From an uncultured Coriobacteriaceae bacterium (GTDB taxonomy: Bacteria; Actinomycetota; Coriobacteriia; Coriobacteriales; QAMH01), in assembly GCA_902796975.1 (NCBI GenBank), contig CADBRF010000078.1, positions 1 through 16,071 on the forward strand: 16,071 bases of DNA, read 5' to 3'. The first letter of the stretch is position 1. Every line of letters starts with the position of its first letter. The notes under the pieces are model-generated. The model was not told the DNA's origin. It did no database searches and saw only the letters and a program-made list of their open reading frames with translations. Made by a program: the position numbers and the translations under genes. Shown here piece by piece: positions 1 to 6,939 of the stretch.

Positions 1-113
1 ACGCCATTCAGGGTAAAGGGGAAACGGAAAAACGGAACGCCCGCCTCGTTTACAGCCTGGCTAGGAAGATCGCAGCAAGAGTCAATAATGAGTTTCGCCT
101 TTGGTTGCTCCAT
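1..113 (-). CDS. DegV family protein, N-terminal fragment cut by the window edge
   Basis: The reverse strand reads an open frame from an ATG at 113 to the left edge, giving 37 complete residues beginning MEQPKAKLIIDSCCDLP. The LIIDSCCDLP block and the following FFRFPF segment match the N-terminus of the complete DegV protein encoded at 341-1276 (LIIDSCCDLP ... LFRYPF), so this is a second, tandem paralogue. DegV proteins bind a fatty acid in a cleft between two domains; in Gram-positive bacteria related FakB proteins present the acyl chain to a fatty acid kinase. The start is supported by a purine-rich AAGGTGAGG just upstream on the reverse strand. It lies 227 bases after the other degV and could be in the same transcript. 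Only the first part of domain 1 is visible, so length and integrity are unknown. Confidence 0.82.
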   Translation of the reverse strand, partial: MEQPKAKLIIDSCCDLPSQAVNEAGVPFFRFPFTLNG

Positions 114-284
114 GGTTGACCTCACCTTTCATCACGTCTTGTATCAAACAAATATATATGCCCGTGACATACCCTGCACATCAGGCGGGTCCGCCCTTCA
201 GCAGCTCACCCGTTTGCTCAGGTCATTAGTGTACGTCACCAATTTTCTCGCGCAAGGGAACACATGCAAACTGCTGCGCCGCAT

Positions 285-304
285 GAAGCTTCGGGGCAAG
301 CTTC
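285..304. repeat. Short inverted/direct repeat between the two DegV genes
   Basis: GAAGCTT and AAGCTTC flank the 6-base spacer CGGGGC. The same stretch can also be read as a direct repeat of AAGCTTCGG (286-294 and 298-306). It lies in the 227-base gap between the two degV genes. No T-run follows on either strand, so it is not a convincing terminator. It may be a weak RNA hairpin or chance. Confidence 0.3.
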
Positions 305-340
305 GGAACGCGTCCTGGTTCCCGCTCGTCAAGCTGTGTC

Positions 341-1276
341 CTAGTTCTTCCCCAGCTTGTTTGCAATGCGGTCGGCAATGGACGCCTTCTTGCGACGGTC
401 ATCTCCCCAATAGGCAATTGCCACCATGCCCGGCCCCACATGCGAGCCGATGACCGGGCCGATAGAGCATTCGATCACAGGGAGGCTGCCTTCAGGACGC
501 TTCAGATGATCGGAGACCCATTTTGCAGAGCCTTTGTCATCGGCAGATGCCACCAGAACGGTTGACGCGCTGGAATCATCCACATGCTCATTCTCGTAGG
601 CAGTGTCCAGAGAGCGGAGCGACTTCTTACGGCCGCGTGCCATGCCAGCAAAACGGAGCTTGCCATCAAGATCGAAGTTGAGAAGCGGTTTGATATCGAG
701 CTTTGCACCGGCAAAAGCCGCCATATCCGGGATGCGACCACCGCGGCGCAGACATTCGAGCGAGTCTATCGTGAACAGGCAGTTCACGTACCAACGGGCT
801 TCCTCAGCCCACTGTGCAAGCTGCTTTGCGGTCAGCCCTCGATCGCGCTGGCGGATTGCCTCGTAGACAAGCAGGCCTTCTGCAATGGAAGCGAGCTTGG
901 TGTCGACGATATAGAGCTCGAAGCCGGGATGCGCCTCCCGTGTTTCCGCGGCTAGGCGCTCCAGTGTAGTAACTGTTCCCGAAAGGCCAACGGAAAGACA
1001 CAGGACAACCGTGGGAACCCCCTTGGCAGCCGCCTCTTCGAACACCTCCGTAATCTCAAGCACGGGAATTTGCGCGGTGCCAGACACCTCTCCCTTGCGG
1101 ATGCGGTCATAGAAGGCATGGGCATCCATGCTCTTCCACATGTCGTCGAAATGCTCCCCGTCGTTCATGTTGAAGGGATACCTGAAAAGCGTGACATTGG
1201 ACGCCTCGACGACCTCCCAGGGAAGGTCGCAACAGGAATCAATGATGAGGTTGCATTGTTTGTTTTCGTTCAGCAC
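341..1276 (-). CDS. DegV family fatty acid-binding protein
   Basis: This is a 311-residue protein, close to the usual 280-300 of the family. Visible DegV landmarks are DSCCDLP near the N-terminus, SGTAQIP around residue 65, LSVGLSGT around residue 95, VDTKLAS around 125, GGRIPD then KPLL in the middle, and IGPVIGSHVGPGMVAIAYWG near the C-terminus, the typical end of domain 2. The family binds long-chain fatty acids and can feed a FakA-type kinase for phospholipid synthesis; no kinase gene is visible here. The longest frame begins at a GTG at 1327, but I chose the GTG at 1276: it has GGAG six bases upstream and gives an N-terminus (MLNENKQCNLIIDS) the same size as the neighbouring paralogue. 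It follows pncB by 77 bases on the same strand, probably as one transcript. The cytoplasm is the expected location, as no signal peptide is seen. Confidence 0.88.
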   Translation of the reverse strand: MLNENKQCNLIIDSCCDLPWEVVEASNVTLFRYPFNMNDGEHFDDMWKSMDAHAFYDRIRKGEVSGTAQIPVLEITEVFEEAAAKGVPTVVLCLSVGLSGTVTTLERLAAETREAHPGFELYIVDTKLASIAEGLLVYEAIRQRDRGLTAKQLAQWAEEARWYVNCLFTIDSLECLRRGGRIPDMAAFAGAKLDIKPLLNFDLDGKLRFAGMARGRKKSLRSLDTAYENEHVDDSSASTVLVASADDKGSAKWVSDHLKRPEGSLPVIECSIGPVIGSHVGPGMVAIAYWGDDRRKKASIADRIANKLGKN

Positions 1277-1293
1277 AGGTGGCTCCAATCCTT

Positions 1294-1333
1294 CTCGCGC
1301 AGGCGAGGAGTGGCATTCGCCCCACACGGGGCG
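1294..1333. other. Two tandem hairpins in the pncB-degV gap
   Basis: On the plus strand CTCGC-gcag-GCGAG (1294-1307) and CGCCCC-acac-GGGGCG (1318-1333) form two short GC-rich perfect stems. Together they fill most of the 77 bases between the pncB stop and the preferred degV start, ending 18 bases before the degV start codon. No T-run follows on the reverse strand. They may be an RNA processing or attenuation element that sets degV expression relative to pncB. The longer degV frame starting at 1327 would read through both stems. Confidence 0.4.
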
Positions 1334-1353
1334 CGTCTACCAGATGATACCAA

Positions 1354-2817
1354 CTAGTACAGCGAATCGCTGCCACGAAGCTCGATAACCATCTTGCGAC
1401 GACGGCGGAAGAGCTCTCGTTCGATGCCCGCCGGATAGGAGTGCGGGTTCAGGAAGCGCTTGATGGACTCGTCGAGGTGAGGGAGCTGGTCCTCGCAGCG
1501 CTTACGGGCGGTTCGAGTGCTCAAATCGATGCCCTCGACGACCTTGCCCTCACGAGCGAGAGGGGCGAGCAGGGTAGTGTACTGGCTGGGCATCTTCTTA
1601 CGCTTCATTCCATCGAGCGGATCGACGGCGATAACATCGCTATCATCAATGGCTGGGCCCGCCGTATCGACAATGACATCGCCGGCGAAATTGCCATCGG
1701 CATCGGTGTAGCGGCGTGTGTCGAGCACGCCGGGAATGGTGAGCTTATAGCTCTGCTCAGACACCTTCAGGCGCGGCTGCCACTCTTCGCCCGGCTCGCG
1801 AACTGCGGAGAGCTTGTAGACACCACCGAGCGCCGGTTGGCCAAAGGCGCTTGAGAGATGCGTCCCGACTCCCAGAGCGGTGTAGGCTGCGCCCTGCTCG
1901 TTAAGGGAGGTGATGGTGTACTCGTCCAGGTCGTTGGAAAGGACGATGCCCACATACCCGAGACCCGCCTCATCGAGCATGGCCCGCGCCTTTTTGGAGA
2001 GCCAGGCGAGGTCGCCGGAATCAATGCGGATGGCGGAGAGCCTCTCCCCGCGCGCCTCCATCTCCTTACCAACCGTGATAGCGTTCTTCACGCCCTGAAT
2101 GACATCGTAGGTATCAACGAGGAGAACTGCGTTGCCCGGCATGGCATGCACGTAGGCGCGGAAGGCATCGAGCTCGCTATCGAAGGCCATGACCCAGGAA
2201 TGCGCATGAGTGCCGCTGATGGGGATATCGTATTTCTTGCCCGCGAGCACGTTTGCCACGCTCGCGCAGCCGCCGACATAAGCCGCTCGGCTGGCAGACA
2301 TGGCGCCATCAGGGCCCTGCGCCCGCCTCAAGCCAAACTCGGCGACAGGACGTCCTTCGGCAGCACGGCAGATACGCGCCGCCTTGGTTGCGATGAGCGT
2401 CTGGAAATTGACGCTGTTGAGGATGGCCGGCTCCAGAATCTGGCACTGGAGCAGCGAGCCCTTCACGCGAACAAGCGGCTCGCGCGGAAACACCAACGTG
2501 CCATCGGGAACGATGTCGATATCCACATCGAGCTTCATATCCTTAAGCCAGGTAAGGAAGCCCTCGTCGAAAAGCGGCTTGCCCGTGGGGTCGGGCAGGC
2601 TGCGGAGATACTCGATATCCTCATCGTCAAAGCCAAAGTTCTCGACAAGCTCGGCTACGACATCGCCACCGCACATGACGCCATAGCCGCCCTCAAAGGG
2701 GTTCTCTCGGTAGAAAGCGTAGAAGCAGGCTTCGGTGTTGAGCTTGCCTTCTTGCCAATAGCCCTGCGCCATCGTGAGTTCATATAGATCTGTGAGCAAA
2801 GTAAGATTGCGTCCCAT
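1354..2817 (-). CDS. pncB: Nicotinate phosphoribosyltransferase
   Basis: This 487-residue protein converts nicotinate and PRPP, with ATP, to nicotinate mononucleotide, the entry step of Preiss-Handler NAD salvage. It is the length of the Gram-positive/actinobacterial type. Recognisable segments are LLTDLYELTMAQGYW at residues 7-21; EFGLRRAQGP in the middle; GTHAHSW, which carries the histidine region that is autophosphorylated in the family; RIDSGDL, the phosphoribosyl-binding part; and GVGTHLSSAFGQPALGGVYKL near residue 320. The C-terminus is basic (FRRRRKMV). The ATG at 2817 has GGGGAG about 11 bases upstream. It is the first gene of a leftward group with two DegV genes. A promoter-like extended -10 and a stem-loop lie roughly 100 bases upstream. 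The enzyme is cytoplasmic. Confidence 0.95.
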   Translation of the reverse strand: MGRNLTLLTDLYELTMAQGYWQEGKLNTEACFYAFYRENPFEGGYGVMCGGDVVAELVENFGFDDEDIEYLRSLPDPTGKPLFDEGFLTWLKDMKLDVDIDIVPDGTLVFPREPLVRVKGSLLQCQILEPAILNSVNFQTLIATKAARICRAAEGRPVAEFGLRRAQGPDGAMSASRAAYVGGCASVANVLAGKKYDIPISGTHAHSWVMAFDSELDAFRAYVHAMPGNAVLLVDTYDVIQGVKNAITVGKEMEARGERLSAIRIDSGDLAWLSKKARAMLDEAGLGYVGIVLSNDLDEYTITSLNEQGAAYTALGVGTHLSSAFGQPALGGVYKLSAVREPGEEWQPRLKVSEQSYKLTIPGVLDTRRYTDADGNFAGDVIVDTAGPAIDDSDVIAVDPLDGMKRKKMPSQYTTLLAPLAREGKVVEGIDLSTRTARKRCEDQLPHLDESIKRFLNPHSYPAGIERELFRRRRKMVIELRGSDSLY

Positions 2818-2917
2818 TTGTTTTGCATCTCCCCGGTGTGATGCTCGTGCCTTGCACGGTGTGAGCGAAATCGTCTATGTAACTCGTCCACATTACGTGG
2901 AGATTGAGTTTCGGGAA

Positions 2918-2923
2918 AGTGTA
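2918..2923 (-). promoter_or_regulatory. Candidate extended -10 element for pncB
   Basis: The reverse strand reads TGCTACACT, an extended -10 (TGn plus TACACT). Transcription from here would give a leader of about 95 bases before the pncB ATG. No good -35 hexamer is present; the GC-rich stem-loop at 2930-2948 occupies that region, so a regulator could act there. This is pattern-based only. Confidence 0.3.
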
Positions 2924-2929
2924 GCACAG

Positions 2930-2948
2930 GGCGGGTCTAACACCCGCC
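2930..2948. repeat. GC-rich inverted repeat upstream of pncB
   Basis: GGCGGGT and ACCCGCC form a perfect 7-bp stem with a 5-base loop (CTAAC on the plus strand). No T-run follows on either side, so it is not a standard terminator. It sits just upstream of the candidate pncB -10 and could be an operator, or part of a dispersed intergenic repeat. A similar GGCGGGTCCGCC string occurs at about 184-195 in the degV-degV gap. Confidence 0.45.
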
Positions 2949-3275
2949 GCCAACACGCGGGCGACACGCTTTTGGTAGCTTCAGCAACACGCACTCTCTC
3001 GGGATGGCACGGCGTTCCTCTCGGCCTCGCCAAAGCCGGCGCAATGGCTCCACACTTCTAGAGCCTTTATTGGTTACCTTGATAGTTATTACTGTCCTTG
3101 TCTTTTCAAACAACGCATAGAGTTTGTCACCAGCAGGATTAGGCAGCTCCATTCGACTCTTGTGGGTTCGTTGTATTTATGTGCCCGAATGCGGGGACGG
3201 TCACAGTGCCTTATATCTGTAACACAGCCAATGTCAATTCCGCTTACCTGTCTTCCAACAATGACAATCAGGAGC

Positions 3276-3291
3276 AATTGCCATAGCAATT
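3276..3291. promoter_or_regulatory. Inverted repeat AATTGC-cata-GCAATT, possible operator
   Basis: Two perfect 6-base arms are separated by 4 bases, about 24 bases before a promoter-like -35 at 3315. Its AATTGCC start recurs in the palindrome at 3805-3820 upstream of TetR-1 and at 13896-13902 in the cluster B control region. Operator function is inferred from symmetry and position only. Confidence 0.35.
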
Positions 3292-3314
3292 AACCGCAAC
3301 CATCGGTATGAAGT

Positions 3315-3343
3315 TTGCCATATTAGAGGGCGTTCACTATGAC
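3315..3343 (+). promoter_or_regulatory. Candidate promoter with the shared 18-base motif, cluster A copy
   Basis: TTGCCA (3315-3320) and TATGAC (3338-3343) are separated by exactly 17 bases, a reasonable vegetative promoter pair. The spacer and the start of the -10 form TTAGAGGGCGTTCACTAT (3323-3340). This matches the cluster B control region at 13937-13954 at 16 of 18 positions. It lies about 200 bases upstream of the first cluster A gene, which would give a long leader. Confidence 0.4.
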
Positions 3344-3540
3344 ATGCAAGAAGAGACAGGATGTACAGGCAGTGAGAGTAGACAGCACGGAGGGAACGCG
3401 TTTTAAGCCTTTTCCTTTTAAATAGTAAAGTAACGGCTCCGGTATCTCGTGTAGCTCTCCGCCAAGCGCTTCTGGCTATCTCAGAAATCTTGTAAAAATA
3501 TCTGCGACCATAGCAAACGATGACGAGAAGGGGATTCGAA

Positions 3541-3783
3541 ATGGCATGCTATCCATGCACACACTGCAATAGATGCGGAATGTGGAATATACGCGCAAAC
3601 CTAGAATGTCGCACTTGCGGTGCTCCTGTTGCACCTGGGTGTACTGTCTGCCCTCAGTGCGGGTCACCTTACGCCCACAATATGAAAGATGGCGGAAGTT
3701 ACTACGACAAAAATGCAGGCTCTTCCAGCAGGAAGACCGCATCCGTTATGCGTCCGAAAACCGTGGCGAATGCAAAGGAATAA
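3541..3783 (+). CDS. Small Cys-rich zinc-ribbon protein
   Basis: This is an 80-residue protein with nine cysteines in its first 40 residues: C3, C6, C9, C12, C23, C26, C34, C37 and C40. Several lie in CxxCG knuckles (CNRCG, CRTCG, CPQCG), the pattern of one or two structural zinc ribbons. The C-terminal half is basic, Ser/Lys/Asn-rich and probably disordered. The frame is open from 3520, but the ATG at 3541 is preferred because AGAAGGGG lies eight bases upstream. It is the first gene of cluster A, 115 bases before TetR-1. Its function is unknown; metal or iron-sulfur binding, or a nucleic-acid-binding role, are possible. A second small zinc-ribbon gene lies later in the cluster (7364). Being close to a molybdoenzyme locus, it may be an accessory protein, but nothing in the sequence proves this. 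Confidence 0.7.
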   Translation: MACYPCTHCNRCGMWNIRANLECRTCGAPVAPGCTVCPQCGSPYAHNMKDGGSYYDKNAGSSSRKTASVMRPKTVANAKE

Positions 3784-3805
3784 CGCACGCTGGTAGCCAC
3801 ACGAA

Positions 3806-3820
3806 TTGCCAAGTTGGCAA
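3806..3820. promoter_or_regulatory. Perfect palindrome upstream of TetR-1, candidate operator
   Basis: TTGCCAA-G-TTGGCAA is a perfect 7+1+7 palindrome between the zinc-ribbon stop and the TetR-1 start, 78 bases before that ATG. A palindrome of this size is typical of a dimeric HTH repressor site. An imperfect relative with the core CAAGTTG occurs at 4534-4544 before the A1 gene. I infer autoregulation by TetR-1. Confidence 0.5.
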
Positions 3821-3898
3821 CGTGATATGATGGGAAAGTTCCACTGCTCGACCTTCTCGCATACATGCAAGTTCTAATGGCGCATACTGGACAATCGG

Positions 3899-4438
3899 AT
3901 GGACATCACCAACAGAGGTCTCGCAACAAAATTCAAGATTCTTCATGCAATTGACCGGCCAATTGACAAGCTGCCCGTCACCGAACTATGCGATAGAGCA
4001 CAGCTTTCCCGGCATACGTTCTATTCCTACTTTTCTTCCAAGTATGACGTCGCCTACTGGTACCTGGAATATAGCGAAGACCTCTTCCTTTCCGATTTCA
4101 CAACGCTTGATGAATGGACTCAGGGGATAAAGGAGCAAATCGAGTTCCTCTACCAAGAAAAGCAGGTCCTCCCTCACGCTTTCAGCGAGAATCCGCATGA
4201 TATTGAAATTCTCCCGCGGTTCGATTCGAGTATTGCACGTCTTCTTGAGCGCATAGCCTCGACAGGCGTGGAAATCGACGATCGCACGAGGCGTTGTGCG
4301 TCGTTTTACATCTCTTCCAACCGGGACATGATCATCACTTGGTGCCTCGACGGAATGGCACTATCGCCTGACCTATTTGCCCAAACCTGCTGTGACTGCA
4401 TTCCGCAGCAGCTTGCTGGCATTCTCGATATCCATTAA
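3899..4438 (+). CDS. TetR/AcrR-family transcriptional regulator (TetR-1)
   Basis: This is a 179-residue protein with a TetR-type N-terminal HTH at about residues 10-52: FKILHAI, then VTELCDRAQLSRHTFYSYFSSK, then YDVAYWY. The QLSRHTFYSYF stretch is the recognition helix plus the conserved Tyr-Phe turn. The C-terminal ligand/dimer domain is divergent but ends with ITWCLDGMALSPDLFAQ, which resembles the DWCLSDAPLPPEDMTKY segment of the paralogue at 14072. In-frame ATG 3899 is the first available start because a stop lies 24 bases upstream; its ribosome site is weak. It lies 242 bases before the A1 molybdoenzyme on the same strand, so it most likely controls that gene in response to its substrate. 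The target and ligand are inferred. Confidence 0.85.
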   Translation: MDITNRGLATKFKILHAIDRPIDKLPVTELCDRAQLSRHTFYSYFSSKYDVAYWYLEYSEDLFLSDFTTLDEWTQGIKEQIEFLYQEKQVLPHAFSENPHDIEILPRFDSSIARLLERIASTGVEIDDRTRRCASFYISSNRDMIITWCLDGMALSPDLFAQTCCDCIPQQLAGILDIH

Positions 4439-4525
4439 GAATGCCGAGCAGGCAATAACGGCCTTTGGCGCTTATTCTGCAAGCTCACTTTCCACCGAAG
4501 CGCATCATTCTTTTCGTCAAATAAC

Positions 4526-4544
4526 CAACTCGTCAAGTTGCCAA
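4526..4544. promoter_or_regulatory. Imperfect operator-like site upstream of A1
   Basis: CAACT-cgtca-AGTTG is an inverted repeat, and the overlapping CAAGTTGCCAA resembles the right part of the palindrome at 3806-3820 (CAAGTTGGCAA). TCGTCAA also repeats directly at 4514-4520 and 4530-4536. The site lies about 140 bases before the A1 ATG, so it may be a second, weaker TetR-1 site. Further downstream, CGAAA-atgcaag-TTTCG (4577-4593) is another small inverted repeat in this 242-base gap. Confidence 0.35.
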
Positions 4545-4680
4545 AGACAACATTACATCATCCTTGATTTGTAAAACGAAAATGCAAGTTTCGCTCATCT
4601 GTCGGGTTATTTAGCTGACTCCATCTCCGTATCCTCATTGATGTGGAGAAAAGAACTCTACGTAAAGAGAGGAGATATTT

Positions 4681-6927
4681 ATGAGTGAGTGGAGAGAGGA
4701 ACACGACGGAGTAATTACAACGCGTGCCTGCGCATGGTCGCCTCCGGGATGCCATCCGGTTAGCTGCGGCATCGTTGTTACCGTCAAAGACGGCAAGCTC
4801 GTCAAGGTCGAGGGTGATCCTGAGCATCCAATCACGCAAGGCAGGCTTTGCCCTAGATGTCTCGACCTCAAAGAGATCGAGTACAACAAGGACCGTGTAC
4901 TTCATCCTTTGAAGCGCGACCCCAAAGACAGGGGCAAAGACAAATGGGTCCAGACCACCTGGGACGAGGCTCTCGACTTGATTGAAGAGCACGTCAATAA
5001 GATCAAGCAGGAGTACGGCCCCGAGTCCATCATGGTCCTTCAGGGAACGGGCCGCGAGGCTGACTCGTACGCTTTCAGCTTTGGATATTCCGTCCTTGGC
5101 ACCCCCAATGCTCTCTTCAGCATGAGCGGCTATTCTTGCTATGGTCCCCGTACCGCAGTTGCTGACTACGTGCTTGGCGCCGGCTACCCCGAGCTTGATT
5201 ACGCGGCATACTTCCCGGAGCGCTACAACGATCCGCGCTACGAAGTGCCGAAGTACATCATCATCTGGGGCAAGAACCCTCTGTACTCCAGCGGCGACGG
5301 CTTCTTCGGCCACGCTATCATCGACCTGATGAAACTCGGTTCGAAGCTCATCACCGTCGACCCCCGTGTCACCTGGCTCGCAGCACATTCCGAGTACTTC
5401 CTGCAGCTGCGACCCGGCACCGACGCCATCGTTGCTCTGGCAATGCTCAATGTAATTGTCAACGAGGACCTTGTTGATCACGATTTCGTTGATAAGTGGT
5501 GCTATGGGTACAAAGCCCTTGCAGAGCGCGTCCAGGAGTACCCGCCATCTCTCGCGGAAACCGTTTCCGGTGTTCCCGCAGAGACGATTATCGGTGCAGC
5601 GCGAGCCTTTGGCTCCAATCATCCGTGCTCCGTCGCATGGGGCCTCGCCCTCGACGAGGCAAAGAACGGCACGCAGGCAGGCGCGGCAGTTATGGACCTC
5701 ATCGCGCTGACTGGCAATTTCGATGTTCCTGGTGGCGTCACGCTCGCAACGCCCTCGCCCTTCATGTCCGAGTGGCAGGCGAACGCACTGGAGGCACTCG
5801 GCCCCGATCTGTGGAACAAGCGCGCTGTCGACCCCGAATGGGACGGCTTCCGCTGGACCTTTGCTAGCGCACACCCCGATTCCATCCTGCGCTATGCCGA
5901 ACGTGGCAAGCCCTATCCAATCAAGATGTGCTGGTTCTTCGGATCCAACCCGGTTGCCTCCACGGCATTCGCTGAGCCTGACCGTTGGCTCAATGTTCTG
6001 CTGAAGATGGACTTCAACGTTGATCAGGACATTGTCATGACCCCGACGGCTATGGCGTGCTGCGATCTGTTCCTCCCGTTGAAAACGACCATTGAGCACC
6101 AGGGCGTCGCCTTCCCCCACTTCGGCACGAACACGCATCTTCTGGGCGCAATGGAAGACAGTGGCGTCGAGATTGGCGAAGACTGCAAGTCCGACCTTGA
6201 GATTTGCATCTGGGCAGGAAAGCGCCTCAATCCGGAAGCTTGGCCTTGGGATACGCCTGCCGAGTTCCTCACGGACGCGCTCAAGCCACTGGGCTACACC
6301 TACGAGGATCTTCAGAAGAACGTCGTCATCCAGCAGGAGTTCCACTACAAGAAATATGAACTCGGTTTGCTGCGTCCCGATGGCGAGCAGGGCTTCAACA
6401 CCGCCACTGGCAAAATCGAGCTCAAGAGCACGATTTATCCGAACTTCGGTGAAGACGGCCTCCCCTATTACGAAGAGCCGCCGATGAGCCCCTATAGCAC
6501 GCCGGAGCTCTACAAGAAATACCCGCTCATTCTTACCACGGGCGCACGCAATATCGCGATGTTCCACAGCGAGCACCGTCAGATGCCGAAGCTGCGCGAA
6601 ATCAACCCAGACCCAATCATGGAAATCAATCCGGAGACCGCAAAGAAGTACGGTGTGGAGGACGGCAACTGGGTTGCTATCGAAAACCCCTACGGACGTT
6701 GCGTGGAGAAGGTCAAGGTCTCGCAGGGTATCCTGCCTGGCGTCGTGCATGCTCAGCACGGCTGGTGGTACCCCGAGCAGAAGGGTGAAGCACCCAATCT
6801 GTACGGCGTGTGGAAGTCCAACATCAACACGCTTATTCCCAACGAACACATCAGCAAGATGGGATACGGCGCAAACTTCAAGAGCACGCTCTGCAAGATC
6901 ACCAAAGTCGATTCTCTCGACGCATAG
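4681..6927 (+). CDS. Molybdopterin-dependent oxidoreductase, catalytic subunit A1 (acetylene hydratase / transhydroxylase / catechol dehydroxylase-like)
   Basis: This is a 748-residue member of the DMSO-reductase superfamily. Near the N-terminus are cysteines C17, C24 and C29, then GRLC57PRC60, a [4Fe-4S]-type region with non-standard spacing. The VKVEGDPEHP block and TWDEALDLI follow. SGYSCYG holds C153, aligned by eye with the Mo-ligand Cys of acetylene hydratase. A molybdopterin dinucleotide-binding C-terminal domain covers about residues 610-745 (YPLILTTGARN, HGWWYPEQ). There is no Tat signal peptide, so it should be cytoplasmic. The start at 4681 has GAGAGGAG seven bases upstream. B1 follows after 12 bases and is the expected electron-transfer partner. 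TetR-1 upstream is the likely regulator. The substrate is unknown; related anaerobe enzymes dehydroxylate or transhydroxylate aromatics, and acetylene hydratase is an alternative relative. The superfamily is certain, the reaction is not. Confidence 0.9.
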   Translation: MSEWREEHDGVITTRACAWSPPGCHPVSCGIVVTVKDGKLVKVEGDPEHPITQGRLCPRCLDLKEIEYNKDRVLHPLKRDPKDRGKDKWVQTTWDEALDLIEEHVNKIKQEYGPESIMVLQGTGREADSYAFSFGYSVLGTPNALFSMSGYSCYGPRTAVADYVLGAGYPELDYAAYFPERYNDPRYEVPKYIIIWGKNPLYSSGDGFFGHAIIDLMKLGSKLITVDPRVTWLAAHSEYFLQLRPGTDAIVALAMLNVIVNEDLVDHDFVDKWCYGYKALAERVQEYPPSLAETVSGVPAETIIGAARAFGSNHPCSVAWGLALDEAKNGTQAGAAVMDLIALTGNFDVPGGVTLATPSPFMSEWQANALEALGPDLWNKRAVDPEWDGFRWTFASAHPDSILRYAERGKPYPIKMCWFFGSNPVASTAFAEPDRWLNVLLKMDFNVDQDIVMTPTAMACCDLFLPLKTTIEHQGVAFPHFGTNTHLLGAMEDSGVEIGEDCKSDLEICIWAGKRLNPEAWPWDTPAEFLTDALKPLGYTYEDLQKNVVIQQEFHYKKYELGLLRPDGEQGFNTATGKIELKSTIYPNFGEDGLPYYEEPPMSPYSTPELYKKYPLILTTGARNIAMFHSEHRQMPKLREINPDPIMEINPETAKKYGVEDGNWVAIENPYGRCVEKVKVSQGILPGVVHAQHGWWYPEQKGEAPNLYGVWKSNINTLIPNEHISKMGYGANFKSTLCKITKVDSLDA

Positions 6928-6939
6928 GAGGTGAACACC

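Larger units (their letters stand above)
2818..3540. other. Long intergenic region between pncB and cluster A
   Basis: About 720 bases lie between the divergent pncB and zinc-ribbon genes. I see no open frame with a good start and family resemblance; the short frames (for example the reverse frame at 2937-3152) have no plausible ribosome site or recognisable motifs. The stretch contains a GC-rich stem-loop (2930-2948), a likely pncB promoter (2918-2923), an inverted repeat (3276-3291), and a promoter-like pair overlapping an 18-base motif shared with the cluster B control region (3315-3343). From about 3061 the composition is clearly more AT-rich than the flanking genes. No tRNA or known riboswitch fold was recognised. 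Confidence 0.55.

Noticed and set aside
88..453. 121-codon plus-strand frame across the degV-degV gap
   Set aside because: It overlaps the ends of both minus-strand degV genes and has no domain resemblance.
1858..2787. 309-codon plus-strand open frame opposite pncB
   Set aside because: It is antisense to a certain enzyme, with no motif of its own.
2937..3152. 71-codon minus-strand frame in the pncB upstream gap
   Set aside because: It has a basic, low-information translation, no good ribosome site, and runs across the GC-rich stem-loop. It could be part of an intergenic repeat but is not supported as a gene.
3525..3545. tRNA T-arm-like GGATTCGAAAT
   Set aside because: No acceptor, D-arm or anticodon stems fit around it; it is the ribosome site and start of the zinc-ribbon gene.
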